In this document: positions 1 to 9,090 of the stretch, in pieces
Numbering within the stretch: position 1 is the stretch's first letter
Layout of the letters: every line of letters begins with the position of its first letter
Source: Zhongshania aliphaticivorans
GTDB taxonomy: Bacteria; Pseudomonadota; Gammaproteobacteria; Pseudomonadales; Spongiibacteraceae
Direction of reading: 5' to 3'
Assembly: GCF_001586255.1 (NCBI RefSeq)
Contig: NZ_CP014544.1
Location: 186,001-250,000 of the forward strand
Length of the DNA: 64,000 nucleotides
Notes under the pieces: model-generated
The model's input: the letters and a program-made list of their open reading frames with translations, nothing else
What the model was told of the DNA's origin: nothing
Database searches by the model: none
Position numbers and translations under genes: made by a program

Positions 1-591
1 GAAATCCGCTTACAACTTGCCTTAGAAAGCCTGGGCAGCATGGAAATTTTCAGTGCTGGTGGTGACGGTGGCCTCGGTGGTGCTGGTGGTGATGGCGCTG
101 ACCTTAATACTAAATGTGACGCCGAGGTTGCGGGTGAAGGCGGTAACGGTGGCGACGGCGGTGAAGGTGGTCGTGGCGGTGATGTTACCTTTTTGTATCA
201 AAGTGTTGCCAAAACTGAATCTGGCGACAGCATGGTGAGTCGCCTCAGTATTAATGCCGATGGCGGAGCAGGTGGTGAAGGTGGTGATGCGGGTTCTGGT
301 GGTGCTGGTGGCGGCGGTTATTATGCAACTAAAAAAACGCTAACAGGCAGTGGTCGGAAGTGGGTTGCCGGGGCAACAGGCGGGCTTGCAGGCAGCCCTG
401 GCGTAATGGGTTCAGCGGGTAAGCCAGGCCGCATTTTAGTCGATCAATTGATCACAAGTACGGTGAAAGCGGTGCCCTCAAGCAGTGAGGTGAGTCTCAA
501 AGCCTTGCAGCGTGAAATTGCGCGCTTGCGTCAACGTATTGAAAAATTAGAAGCTCAGCAGGGCGCGGAGCAGCCTGCTAAGTCAGACTAA
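1..591 (+). CDS. Glycine-rich protein with C-terminal coiled coil (partial, 5' end outside window)
   Basis: The reading frame is open from the first base, so the gene probably starts upstream; the first internal ATG is at position 40. The visible part is dominated by GG-x repeats (GGDGG, GGAGG, GGNGG types) in two blocks separated by an ordinary segment. It ends in a charged segment rich in Leu, Arg and Glu (roughly the last 35 residues, with REIARLRQRIEKLEAQ) that should form a coiled coil. No family is recognised. The Gly-rich part resembles low-complexity surface or structural proteins, but the function is unknown. A terminator follows directly, so this is the last gene of its transcript. 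Confidence 0.6.
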   Translation, partial: EIRLQLALESLGSMEIFSAGGDGGLGGAGGDGADLNTKCDAEVAGEGGNGGDGGEGGRGGDVTFLYQSVAKTESGDSMVSRLSINADGGAGGEGGDAGSGGAGGGGYYATKKTLTGSGRKWVAGATGGLAGSPGVMGSAGKPGRILVDQLITSTVKAVPSSSEVSLKALQREIARLRQRIEKLEAQQGAEQPAKSD

Positions 592-620
592 TTCTCGATT
601 ACGCTTTATCTTGTCCTAAA

Positions 621-645
621 AGGGTGCCTATGGCGCCCTTTTTTT
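621..645 (+). terminator. Rho-independent terminator
   Basis: The stem AGGGTGCC / GGCGCCCT (one G-T wobble, TAT loop) is followed by seven T. It lies 30 bp after the stop codon of the glycine-rich gene. Confidence 0.85.
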
Positions 646-683
646 ATTCAATAAAAAGCGATATCGCTGGCAAATAGTGCGCA

Positions 684-700
684 GGCACTCAAATAGTGCG
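684..700 (+). promoter_or_regulatory. NtrC-like enhancer site (distal)
   Basis: GGCACTCAAATAGTGCG has the GCAC-N7-GTGC geometry of NtrC (GlnG) sites (consensus TGCAC-N7-GTGCA). It lies about 300 bp upstream of the sigma-54-like promoter at 996-1012. Apart from these regulatory motifs I see no gene in 646-1072. Supported by pattern only. Confidence 0.45.
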
Positions 701-872
701 CAGCAAGTAGCGGTAGGTGAGGATGGTGAAGTCAAACCCTGCGGTCTCTAGTTAACTATTTGTTTTTGTTAGATTAAATTTCAATTTCCGACGGCATTTT
801 TAAGCTTGTTTAGCACTTAGTAATGGCTGTGTGCATATTTTTGAGGCGTTTTGTAAAGCATATTTTGCCCTA

Positions 873-889
873 TGCACTATGTTTGTGCG
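873..889 (+). promoter_or_regulatory. NtrC-like enhancer site (proximal)
   Basis: TGCACTATGTTTGTGCG matches the NtrC consensus TGCAC-N7-GTGCA at nine of ten defined bases with exact spacing. It is about 110 bp upstream of the sigma-54-like promoter, a typical distance for an enhancer that activates by DNA looping. Confidence 0.6.
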
Positions 890-995
890 TAAGCTCGTGG
901 TTTTGGATAGGCCTGCAAAGCCTGATTATTGTCCTGCTTTGTTTGTATGGAGTGACTTCTCTGTAACTTGTTGAATTTAAATAATAAAAATGTAG

Positions 996-1012
996 TTGGC
1001 ATCGAACATGCT
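996..1012 (+). promoter_or_regulatory. Sigma-54 (RpoN) promoter
   Basis: TTGGCATCGAACATGCT carries GG at 998-999 and GC at 1010-1011, exactly ten bases between them as in the -24/-12 promoter class. It differs from TGGCAC-N5-TTGCW at two bases. It would start transcription near 1022, about 50 bp before the porin start codon, and explains nitrogen-dependent expression of the porin-glnK-amtB cluster. Confidence 0.65.
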
Positions 1013-1072
1013 ATAGCTAAGACAAGATTGTGCTTGATCACTTTCTATATACCAAAATGCGGAGACTAAAAT

Positions 1073-1738
1073 ATGAAATCAATGAAAACTTTACTGGCTG
1101 CCGGTGTTGCAGCTGCTTCAATGACGATGATTGCTGCTCCAGCTTCTGCTGAAGTCGCCGCTAGTGTTGGTGTTGCTAGCACTTACTTGTGGCGTGGTTA
1201 TGACTTAGGCTCCGGTACGCCTGCCGTGTCCGGTGATCTAAGCTACAGCACTAGTGGTGCCTATATTGGCGCTTGGGCATCTTCTGGTGATACATCTGCT
1301 GGCACCGAGTACGACCTATACGCTGGCTACGGTATGGAAATTGGTGGCGGTGTAAGTTTCGACATCAGCGTTTGGAATTACAACTATCCTTCGGGCGCTG
1401 GCTACCTTGGCACTGAAGAAACGGATTTATTCGAGCATTCTGACCTAATCCTTACCGTTGGTCTTGGCCCAATTAGCGTCTCTTACTATGAGCCGATTGC
1501 TGGCCCATCTGGCTACACCTTATACAACTACTACACCGTTAGCGGCAGTGTAGGTGCATTCTCGTTAACTATTGGTATGGAAGATATCGATGGTGACGAA
1601 ACTATGCACGCCGACCTCTCTTATGCTTATAACGACAATCTGTCGTTTATTGTGAGCCAGCAGGATGGTGATGATGTTTTAGCTGTAGATACAGATCCAA
1701 AATTCATTGTTTCTTATAGCTTGCCAATTTCTATGTAA
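1073..1738 (+). CDS. TorF-family putative outer-membrane porin
   Basis: A 221-residue protein with a cleavable signal peptide (residues 1-26, cleavage after APASA). The mature part begins EVAASVGVASTYLWRGYDLG, typical of the family described as TIGR02001 or Gcw_chp. The mature chain alternates polar and aromatic residues in short strands and ends in a beta-signal-like segment, as expected for an outer-membrane barrel. GGAG lies nine bases upstream of the ATG. Genes of this family are often found beside glnK-amtB, as here, so uptake of a nitrogen compound across the outer membrane is a reasonable guess; the substrate is unknown. The sigma-54 promoter upstream supports nitrogen control. Confidence 0.8.
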   Translation: MKSMKTLLAAGVAAASMTMIAAPASAEVAASVGVASTYLWRGYDLGSGTPAVSGDLSYSTSGAYIGAWASSGDTSAGTEYDLYAGYGMEIGGGVSFDISVWNYNYPSGAGYLGTEETDLFEHSDLILTVGLGPISVSYYEPIAGPSGYTLYNYYTVSGSVGAFSLTIGMEDIDGDETMHADLSYAYNDNLSFIVSQQDGDDVLAVDTDPKFIVSYSLPISM

Positions 1739-1744
1739 TACCCC

Positions 1745-1777
1745 GACCGGTGACTTGTTGTTGCCGGTCATTTTTTT
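1745..1777 (+). terminator. Terminator between porin and glnK
   Basis: The stem GACCGG / CCGGTC with a 13-base loop is followed by A and seven T. It probably reduces rather than abolishes read-through, since no second sigma-54 motif is visible before glnK. Confidence 0.75.
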
Positions 1778-1797
1778 AACTTAGTCCTAGTGTGTGA

Positions 1798-2163
<366 letters not shown>

Positions 2164-2229
2164 TTTCGCATTACGGTTGTTATAAACATTAATTAAAAGA
2201 TTATTCTCTTTCCCTTTGGAGGGCATGTG

Positions 2230-3474
2230 ATGGAAGACATCATACAGGTCAAGTACGCCCTGGACACGTTCTACTTCCTCGTCTGTGGCGCGCTGGTTAT
2301 GTGGATGGCAGCAGGTTTTGCCATGCTCGAAGCCGGTCTGGTTCGTTCAAAAAATACGACTGAAATTTTAACCAAAAACATCGCACTGTACGCAATTGCC
2401 TGCACCATGTATTTGTTGTGCGGTTACACCATTATGTACGGTGGTTCGGAGGGTGGCATTCTGCCTGACTCATGGTTTGGCAATGGCATTTCTGATGCGT
2501 CAGTAGAAGAGGTCTTAGCCTCTAACGGCGACATCTACTACTCTGGTTCTTCAGACTTCTTCTTCCAAGTAGTGTTTGTTGCTACTGCTATGTCGATTGT
2601 TTCCGGTGCGGTTGCTGAGCGCATGAAACTATGGGCCTTCCTTGCTTTTGCAGTGGTAATGACCGGTGTTATTTACCCACTACAAGGTATGTGGAAATGG
2701 GGCGGCGGTTTCTTAGACGCAGCTGGCTTCTCTGACTTCGCGGGTTCTGGTGTGGTTCACATGTGTGGCGCTGCGGCAGCATTGGCTGGTGTATTGCTAC
2801 TGGGTGCACGTAAGGGCAAGTACGGTGCAAGTGGTCAAGTTAATGCGATCCCTGGCGCTAACCTGCCGTTGGCAACCCTCGGTACCTTCATTCTGTGGAT
2901 GGGCTGGTTCGGCTTCAACGGCGGCTCTGAGCTGATGGTTTCTAACATTGAAGAAGCCAACGCCACGGCACAAGTATTTGTTAACACCAACGCCGCTGCT
3001 TCAGGTGGTTTGATTGCTGCCCTGTTGGTTGCTCGCATTCTGTTCGGTAAAGCGGATTTGACCATGGCATTGAACGGCGCCTTGGCTGGTCTGGTTGCTA
3101 TTACTGCAGAACCACTGACACCTGGCCCAATGGCCGCAACCTTAATCGGTGCCGTTGGTGGTGTGATTGTTGTGTTCTCGATCTTGGCCTTGGACAAAAT
3201 CAAAATCGACGATCCAGTTGGTGCGATCTCTGTACACGGTGTTGTTGGTTTGTGGGGCCTGATGGCCGTGCCATTAACGAACACCGATGCCAGCTTTGGT
3301 GCTCAGATTTACGGCGCAGCGATCATCTTCGCTTGGGTATTTGGTGCAAGCCTGGTGGTTTGGAGCATACTCAAAGTGGTTATGGGCATACGTGTATCTG
3401 AAGAGGAAGAGTACGAAGGTGTCGACCTCTCTGAATGCGGTATGGAAGCTTATCCAGAATTCACCAACAAGTAA
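2230..3474 (+). CDS. amtB: Ammonium transporter AmtB
   Basis: A 414-residue Amt/Mep/Rh channel with about 11 membrane segments. The twin pore histidines are visible in the GVVHMCGAA and ISVHGVVGLWG segments. An N-terminal membrane segment begins right after a short polar start, with no separate cleavable signal peptide. I prefer the ATG at 2230, six bases after GGAGGG, over an in-frame GTG at 2227 that lies too close to the ribosome binding site. It conducts ammonium/ammonia across the inner membrane under nitrogen limitation and is gated by GlnK, encoded just upstream. A strong terminator follows. Confidence 0.96.
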   Translation: MEDIIQVKYALDTFYFLVCGALVMWMAAGFAMLEAGLVRSKNTTEILTKNIALYAIACTMYLLCGYTIMYGGSEGGILPDSWFGNGISDASVEEVLASNGDIYYSGSSDFFFQVVFVATAMSIVSGAVAERMKLWAFLAFAVVMTGVIYPLQGMWKWGGGFLDAAGFSDFAGSGVVHMCGAAAALAGVLLLGARKGKYGASGQVNAIPGANLPLATLGTFILWMGWFGFNGGSELMVSNIEEANATAQVFVNTNAAASGGLIAALLVARILFGKADLTMALNGALAGLVAITAEPLTPGPMAATLIGAVGGVIVVFSILALDKIKIDDPVGAISVHGVVGLWGLMAVPLTNTDASFGAQIYGAAIIFAWVFGASLVVWSILKVVMGIRVSEEEEYEGVDLSECGMEAYPEFTNK

Positions 3475-3498
3475 GACTCTCCCCGTTTGGTGATTTCA

Positions 3499-3525
3499 GG
3501 GCGCTCATTGAGCGCCCTTTTTTTT
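3499..3525 (+). terminator. Rho-independent terminator after amtB
   Basis: A perfect stem GGGCGCTC / GAGCGCCC with a short ATT loop is followed by eight T. It closes the porin-glnK-amtB unit. Confidence 0.92.
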
Positions 3526-3631
3526 GCTTTAGGTTTGACGGGAGACCGGAGACGCAAAAGCCGATCCGGCCACTTTCTCCCCCGCAAGCATCGGCCTAAA
3601 ATTCTTCTGCGGAGTGATGATTTCGAGTTTG

Positions 3632-4678
3632 AGTCATACCTGCGCAGGCAGTGATAGGTATCAACCAGAACGAGGTCATACCTGCGCAGGCAGGTATCCA
3701 CGTGAGCGCAGCGAATGCTTTTGCAAGCAGGGCTGATTTTTATACGACGTTGCTAAGATGAGCCCCTGCCTTCGCAGGGGCGACGCTCGAAAGTCGCATG
3801 AGCGATACGGTATGCTCCAGGGTGGCGTCATACCTGCGAAGGCAGTGATGGGTATCAACCAGAACGAGGTCATACCTGCGCAGGCAGGTATCCACGTGAG
3901 CGCAGCGAATGCTTTTGCAAGCAGGGCTAATTTTTATACGACGTTGCTGAGATGGACCCCCTGCCTCCGCAGGGGCGATGCTCGAACGTCGCATGAACGA
4001 TACGATATGCTCCAGCGTGGCGTCATACCTGCGAAGGTAGTGATGGGTATCAACCAGAACGAGGTCATACCTGCGCAGGCAGGTATCCACGTGAGCGCAG
4101 CGAATGCTTTTGCAAGCAGGGCTAATTTTTATACGGCGTTGCTGAGATGGGCCCCTGCCTTCGCAGGGGCGACGCTCGAACGTCGCATGAACGATACGTT
4201 ATGTTCCAGCGTGGCGTCATACCTGCGAAGGCAGTGATGGGTATCAACCAGAACGAGGTCATACCTGCGCAGGCAGGTATCCACGTGAGCGCAGCGAATG
4301 CTTTTGCAAGCAGGGCTGATTTTTATACGACGTTGCTGAGATGGGCCCCTGCCTTCGCAGGGGCGACGCTCGAACGTCGCATGAACGATACGTTATGTTT
4401 CAGCGTGGCGTCATACCTGCGAAGGCAGTGATGGGTATCAACCAGAACGAGGTCATACCTGCGCAGGCAGGTATCCACGTGAGCGCAGCGAATGCTTTTG
4501 CAAGCAGGGCTAATTTTTATACGACGTTGCTGAGATGGGCCCCTGCCTTCGCAGGGGCGACGCTCGAACGTCGCATGAACGATACGGTATGTTTCAGCGT
4601 GGCGTCATACCTGCGAAGGTAGTGATAGATATCAACAGAACGAGGTCATACCTGCGCAGGCAGGTATCCACATGAGCG
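3632..4678. repeat. Tandem array of about 194-bp units of the REP-like family
   Basis: The motif CGAGGTCATACCTGCG recurs at 3671, 3865, 4060, 4254, 4448 and 4641, giving a period of 193-195 bp. Each unit holds two palindromic hairpins, ATACCTGC/GCAGGTAT and CCCCTGC/GCAGGGG, separated by a conserved spacer with GTGAGCGCAGCGAATGC. The array is interrupted by an IS481 element at 4679 and resumes after it. Open frames here (for example 3758-4237 and 4147-4431) are repeat-derived and not credible genes. Confidence 0.93.
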
Positions 4679-5978
4679 GGTACAAACCGGTCACATAGGT
4701 TACAGATTAGCCCGACCACATAGGTAACACTTCTTATCCCACAACGATAAGGAGTTTGTCATGCCTTGGCACAAGACCGACCACGTAAGCGAGCGGGAGC
4801 ATTTCCTAAAAGCCTGGCTCACAGGCCGTCATTCGATGACGGCACTGTGCAGAGCTTTCGGGATCAGTCGCAAGACGGGCCACAAATGGGTCTATCGCCT
4901 TAAAATGGAAGGCATGACTGATTTGTCCGATCGGTCACGAGCACGACACCAGCAAACGCATCAAACGCCTGAATCGATTACCCAGACGCTCATAAACACT
5001 AAATTTGCGTTTCCCGATTGGGGGCCCCGTAAAGTCGTTGCGTATTTACGCAATACCCAGCCAGACTCATGCTGGCCTGCGCACAGCACGGTGAGTGAGA
5101 TTTTCGCTCGCCAAGGGCTTGTAAAGCACCGCGGGAATCGTCGCTATAAGTCACCGGCAAGGACGGCGCCGTTATCTCATGCAAGTGAGCCAAACCGTGT
5201 TTGGAGTGTGGATTTCAAAGGCGACTTTCTGCTGGGCAATCAAAAGCGCTGCTATCCCTTAACCGTATTTGATAATTACAGCCGCTACCTGCTGGACTGC
5301 AAGGGTCTCTACTCAACACACACAGCGCCCGTCATAGCGGCATTTGAGCGTCTGTTTTACGACTATGGCTTGCCGGACTACCTTCGCTCAGACAACGGCA
5401 GTCCGTTTGCGTCTACGCGTATCGGTGGGCTTAGCCAATTCAGCCTATGGTTATTAAAACGAGGAGTGATGCCTGAACGAATACGCCCTGGTCGGCCGCA
5501 AGAAAATGGCCGCCATGAACGCTTTCATCGAAGCTTAAAAGCCGCTGTTTGCAAGCCGCCAAAAGGCGATTTATCCGCGCAGCAGCGCGCCTTTAACCAC
5601 TACCAGTTTAGTTACAACAACTACCGGCCCCATGAGGCGCTCAACGATACGCCACCAGCGCAGCATTACACGCGGTCACCGCGAATTTATACCGGCGAGG
5701 AACAGGAGTTTCACTATCCCGATCACTACGTGATCAGAAAAGTGCGTTCCGATGGGAATATGAAATGGAAGCAGCTACCGATCTATGTCGCCAACTTGCT
5801 CGCGGGAGAATATATCGGCTTGGAGCCTATCGATGATGGCTGCTGGATGACCTATGTATCGACATTGAAATTAGGCATACTCGATGAGCGACAAAAGCGG
5901 ATTATTAGACCCGGACAATGAGTTTGAAGTGTAACCCATGTGCCCGGGCTAAAGTGTAACCCCTCTGACCGGTCGTAC
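4679..5978 (+). mobile_element. IS481-family insertion sequence
   Basis: The element is about 1300 bp. Its ends are imperfect inverted repeats of roughly 50 bp: ACCGGTCACATAGGTTACAG at 4686 matches ACCGGTCAGAGGGGTTACAC read inward from the right end. It is flanked by AGCG on both sides (4675-4678 and 5979-5982), consistent with a 4-bp target duplication. Joining the flanks restores an intact 194-bp repeat unit (TGAGCGCAGCGAATG). It encodes one intact transposase and looks recent. Confidence 0.88.
4761..5921 (+). CDS. IS481-family transposase
   Basis: A 386-residue DDE transposase. An N-terminal helix-turn-helix region (about residues 20-60, ALCRAFGISRKTGHKWV) binds the ends. It is followed by an integrase core with Asp151 (VWSVDFKG), Asp211 (LRSDNGSPF) and Glu248 (RPQENGRHERFHR), spaced as in the IS481/IS3 group. 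The C-terminal part (SYNNYRPHEALNDTPP) is typical of the family. The frame is intact and the gene fills most of the element, with an AAGGAG ribosome binding site upstream. Confidence 0.95.
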   Translation: MPWHKTDHVSEREHFLKAWLTGRHSMTALCRAFGISRKTGHKWVYRLKMEGMTDLSDRSRARHQQTHQTPESITQTLINTKFAFPDWGPRKVVAYLRNTQPDSCWPAHSTVSEIFARQGLVKHRGNRRYKSPARTAPLSHASEPNRVWSVDFKGDFLLGNQKRCYPLTVFDNYSRYLLDCKGLYSTHTAPVIAAFERLFYDYGLPDYLRSDNGSPFASTRIGGLSQFSLWLLKRGVMPERIRPGRPQENGRHERFHRSLKAAVCKPPKGDLSAQQRAFNHYQFSYNNYRPHEALNDTPPAQHYTRSPRIYTGEEQEFHYPDHYVIRKVRSDGNMKWKQLPIYVANLLAGEYIGLEPIDDGCWMTYVSTLKLGILDERQKRIIRPGQ

Positions 5979-6372
5979 AGCGCAGCGAATGCTTTTGCAA
6001 GCAGGGCTAATTTTTATACGACGTTGCTGAGATGGGCCCCTGCCTTCGCAGGGGCGACGCTCGAAAGTCGCATGAGCGATACGTTATGTTTCAGCGTGGC
6101 GTCATACCTGCGAAGGCAGTGATGGGTATCAACCAGAACGAGGTCATACCTGCGCAGGCAGGTATCCACGTGAGCGCAGCGAATGCTTTTGCAAGCAGCG
6201 CTAATTTTTATACGACGTTGCTGAGATGGGCCCCTGCCTCCGCAGGGGCGACGCTCGAACGTCGCATGAACGATACGGTATGCTCCAGGGTGGCGTCATA
6301 CCTACGTAGGCAGGGATAGGTATGGACCAGAACGAGGTCATACCTGCGCAGGCAGGTATCCATGTGAGCGAC
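5979..6372. repeat. Continuation of the 194-bp REP-like array
   Basis: The interrupted unit resumes at AGCGCAGCGAATGC. Further CGAGGTCATACCTGCG anchors at 6139 and 6333 keep the 194-bp period. From about 6373 to 6564 the sequence is non-repetitive and contains no gene or sigma-54 motif I can support. Confidence 0.9.
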
Positions 6373-6522
6373 AGCGAATAAAAAGCGTTTCCCGTCCCCC
6401 GTCAAGCGTAGCGCTAGTGCAGGCTTGGCGTTTCATGCGTCTTAACCCAACAGCTTTTTAGCACTTATTTACAGCAAAATACGTGATCACCTTGCCAAAC
6501 CCCCGCAGCCGAGGCTAAATAG

Positions 6523-6903
<381 letters not shown>

Positions 6904-6929
6904 ATCACGGTTTACATCAGCAAGTTATA

Positions 6930-6953
6930 GGCGGCTTTTTAGCCGCCTTTTTT
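6930..6953 (+). terminator. Rho-independent terminator
   Basis: GGCGGCT / AGCCGCC stem with a TTTT loop, followed by six T, 26 bp after the second PII gene. Confidence 0.9.
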
Positions 6954-7106
6954 GTGCCGATACAATTCTTTTCTTTAGCTCAAAATATATTAGTTGAACG
7001 CGCCGCTAAGAACAAAACAGCCTAATCTGATGCTTGTCAGCTAGGGGATGAAAACAGTATAAAGCGCAATATAAACGCGGGTTTCTTGTTTCCGGGAGGA
7101 GTTCGT

Positions 7107-7307
7107 ATGGGGTCGCGTAGTCGTAGTACAGATAGTCAAGTTTCAAACCCAAGCTTTGTGCCGAGCCAAACCGTGCATGATCGTATGCGGGATCAGCTGT
7201 CTAAAGATGTCCAAGATTTTTTGGCGCGCGGCGGCGAGATAAAACATCTCGAACCCCATATGCGCAGCAATCTTGCCGACATCGATTCAGACTCCGATAC
7301 GTTCTGA
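7107..7307 (+). CDS. Small SutA-like putative RNA-polymerase-associated protein
   Basis: A 66-residue protein starting at ATG 7107, six bases after a strong GGGAGGAG; an in-frame TTG at 7086 is upstream of that site and unlikely. The segment QDFLARGGEIKHLEPH resembles the conserved part of Pseudomonas SutA (FLSRGG-x-x-QEIEPN), a factor that binds RNA polymerase and helps slow-growing cells. Position supports this: in P. aeruginosa, as I recall it, sutA lies next to amtB-glnK and a few genes from the HAD-xerC-dapF block, as here. It lacks SutA's long acidic N-terminus and basic C-terminus and instead ends in the acidic DIDSDSDTF. Function is therefore inferred. Confidence 0.6.
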   Translation: MGSRSRSTDSQVSNPSFVPSQTVHDRMRDQLSKDVQDFLARGGEIKHLEPHMRSNLADIDSDSDTF

Positions 7308-7319
7308 CATCGACATTGG

Positions 7320-8030
7320 CTAGCGCGTGCTTGAATTCAGTTTTTGAATTAAGTGTGGTAAGTCGCGCCAGTCATCAAAGTGCAGGTCGGCCAGTGGATG
7401 TGGTTCCGGCGCGCGTTCTATAAGCCGCGCTTGAATAGCATGCATACCGACCGCCTTTGCCCCAGCGATATCGTCATTGATATTGTCACCTATATGAATA
7501 CTCTCGTGAGGCAGGCAATCGGCCTGTCTTAATGCTTCCAAAAAGAGTGGCGCTGCGGGTTTGGCGGCGCCAACTTGCTCGGCTCTATAATGGGAGTGAA
7601 AGTACTGGCTAATCGGCAGGCGGCTGAGATCGGCATTGCCATTGGTCAAACTAATGAGCAGGAATTCTTGGCTTAATTCGGCAAGTATCTTAGCGCAGTG
7701 TTCAAATAGCTGCACATTCTGGCGGGCTTGATAAAAAACATCAAAGGCCGCCGCTGCTAATTCTTGGCTTTGCTCACCATAGCCAGATTCAATTAATGCC
7801 TGGTTTAAGCTGTCGAGCCGCCATTGCGAAATATGGTGCTCTAGGCCAGGGTTGGCGCTTAAGTATTGCAGGCGGTGTTCACGCAATGCCTTGGCGCTGA
7901 ACATAGCGGTGAGCGCGGGCGCTGCGGTTTGCAGGTGTAAATAAAATGCCTGCTCGGCCTTAGCGATGGTGGGGGCGGTATGCCAAAGGGTGTCGTCTAG
8001 ATCAAAGCTCAGTAGTTTAATCCTGCTCAT
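7320..8030 (-). CDS. HAD-superfamily hydrolase (YigB-like)
   Basis: A 236-residue haloacid-dehalogenase-type phosphatase. Motif I is FDLDDTLWHT with Asp10 as nucleophile and Asp12 as acid/base. Motif II is SLTNGNAD, motif III includes the Lys of GAAKPAAPLF, and motif IV is HIGDNINDDIAGAKAVG. The helical cap between motifs I and II is that of subfamily IA. The gene overlaps the end of xerC by 14 bp on the same strand, matching the xerC-yigB pair of E. coli and Pseudomonas. In E. coli YigB dephosphorylates FMN and related compounds; the substrate here is not shown by the sequence. Confidence 0.88.
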   Translation of the reverse strand: MSRIKLLSFDLDDTLWHTAPTIAKAEQAFYLHLQTAAPALTAMFSAKALREHRLQYLSANPGLEHHISQWRLDSLNQALIESGYGEQSQELAAAAFDVFYQARQNVQLFEHCAKILAELSQEFLLISLTNGNADLSRLPISQYFHSHYRAEQVGAAKPAAPLFLEALRQADCLPHESIHIGDNINDDIAGAKAVGMHAIQARLIERAPEPHPLADLHFDDWRDLPHLIQKLNSSTR

Positions 8031-8922
8031 TATTCACCTTGCGTGTTGCTCGAGGGTGGGCTTTGTCATAGACCTGGGCTAAATGTTGGAAATCCAAATG
8101 AGTATAAACTTGGGTCGTCGACAGATTGGCGTGGCCGAGTAACTCTTGGACACCGCGCAAATCGCTGCTGGACTCCAATAAATGGCTGGCAAAGGAATGG
8201 CGCAGCATATGCGGGTGAACGTGGGCAGGTAAACCCTGCTGCGTGGCGCGAAAGCGCAGGCGCTGTTGTATTGCGCGGTGACCGAGGCGCTGACCGCGTT
8301 GGCCAAGAAACAACGCTTGGTCGGGAGTGAGACTGTCGCGGGCGTTGAGCCATTGCTTCAGGGCCGCAATCGCAATACGACCAATTGGCAGCGTTCGGGT
8401 TTTATTGCCTTTGCCGGTCACCGTGACTAAGGCGTCATTTAAATCTAAATCGCCTACATTGAGCGCAGCAAGTTCTGCAAGCCGTAGGCCCGAAGAATAA
8501 AACAACTCCATCATGGCGCGGTCGCGAATATCAATGGGCTCATCGCCATCAAACTCTAAGAGCTGCTTAATCATATCGACGTCAAGGGTCTTTGGCAGCC
8601 GTTGCGGTCGTTTGGGTGCGCTAATGCCGAGTGCCGGATTGTGAATCGCGCCGCGGTGGCGTATTCGATAGCGGTAGAGGCTGCGCAGCGCGGACAGCAG
8701 GCGTTGAATGCTCACTGCGGCAGCGCTGGCACTGCGCCGCTGACCAATAAAATGGCGAATATGGGCGCTGTCTGCGGTGTCGACTGAGGTCAAATTCTGC
8801 TGCTCACAGAACACGACGAAGTTCGCAAGGTCATTGCGATAGGCGCTAAGGGTATGCGGCGACAGCCGTCGGGCGGTGGCCAGATAGTCCAAGAAATCCT
8901 CGAGTTCGTGCTGAATATTCAT
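8017..8922 (-). CDS. xerC: Tyrosine recombinase XerC
   Basis: A 301-residue site-specific recombinase. The N-terminal SAM-like core-binding domain (residues about 1-90) is followed by the catalytic domain. That domain has Arg in YSSGLRLAEL, Lys in VTGKGNKTR, the HxxR box in HMLRHSFASHL, His in LLGHANLSTTQ and nucleophile Tyr273 (QVYTHLD). With XerD it resolves chromosome dimers at dif. In relatives it directly follows the DUF484 gene; here the two are about 2.75 kb apart, separated by an oppositely oriented hydrolase gene and a repeat array. Confidence 0.95.
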   Translation of the reverse strand: MNIQHELEDFLDYLATARRLSPHTLSAYRNDLANFVVFCEQQNLTSVDTADSAHIRHFIGQRRSASAAAVSIQRLLSALRSLYRYRIRHRGAIHNPALGISAPKRPQRLPKTLDVDMIKQLLEFDGDEPIDIRDRAMMELFYSSGLRLAELAALNVGDLDLNDALVTVTGKGNKTRTLPIGRIAIAALKQWLNARDSLTPDQALFLGQRGQRLGHRAIQQRLRFRATQQGLPAHVHPHMLRHSFASHLLESSSDLRGVQELLGHANLSTTQVYTHLDFQHLAQVYDKAHPRATRKVNNEQD

Positions 8923-9090
8923 GTCGGGCGCCGCAAAGTCAGAGTGCCCAGCTTAAGCACTGCCTCCAGTGGGAGCAAGCGTAGTCGTGCACTTCCTCGT
9001 GGCGGATTTATTTTTAGTCGGCACTACTGCTATTTAGGGCGGATATGTTACAACTAAGTTCTCGCTAAATATAAAAAGAGAACAATACGC

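Noticed and set aside
3632-6372. Regularly spaced repeats that could look like a CRISPR array
   Set aside because: The period is 194 bp, the units are nearly identical throughout with no variable spacers, and no cas gene is nearby.
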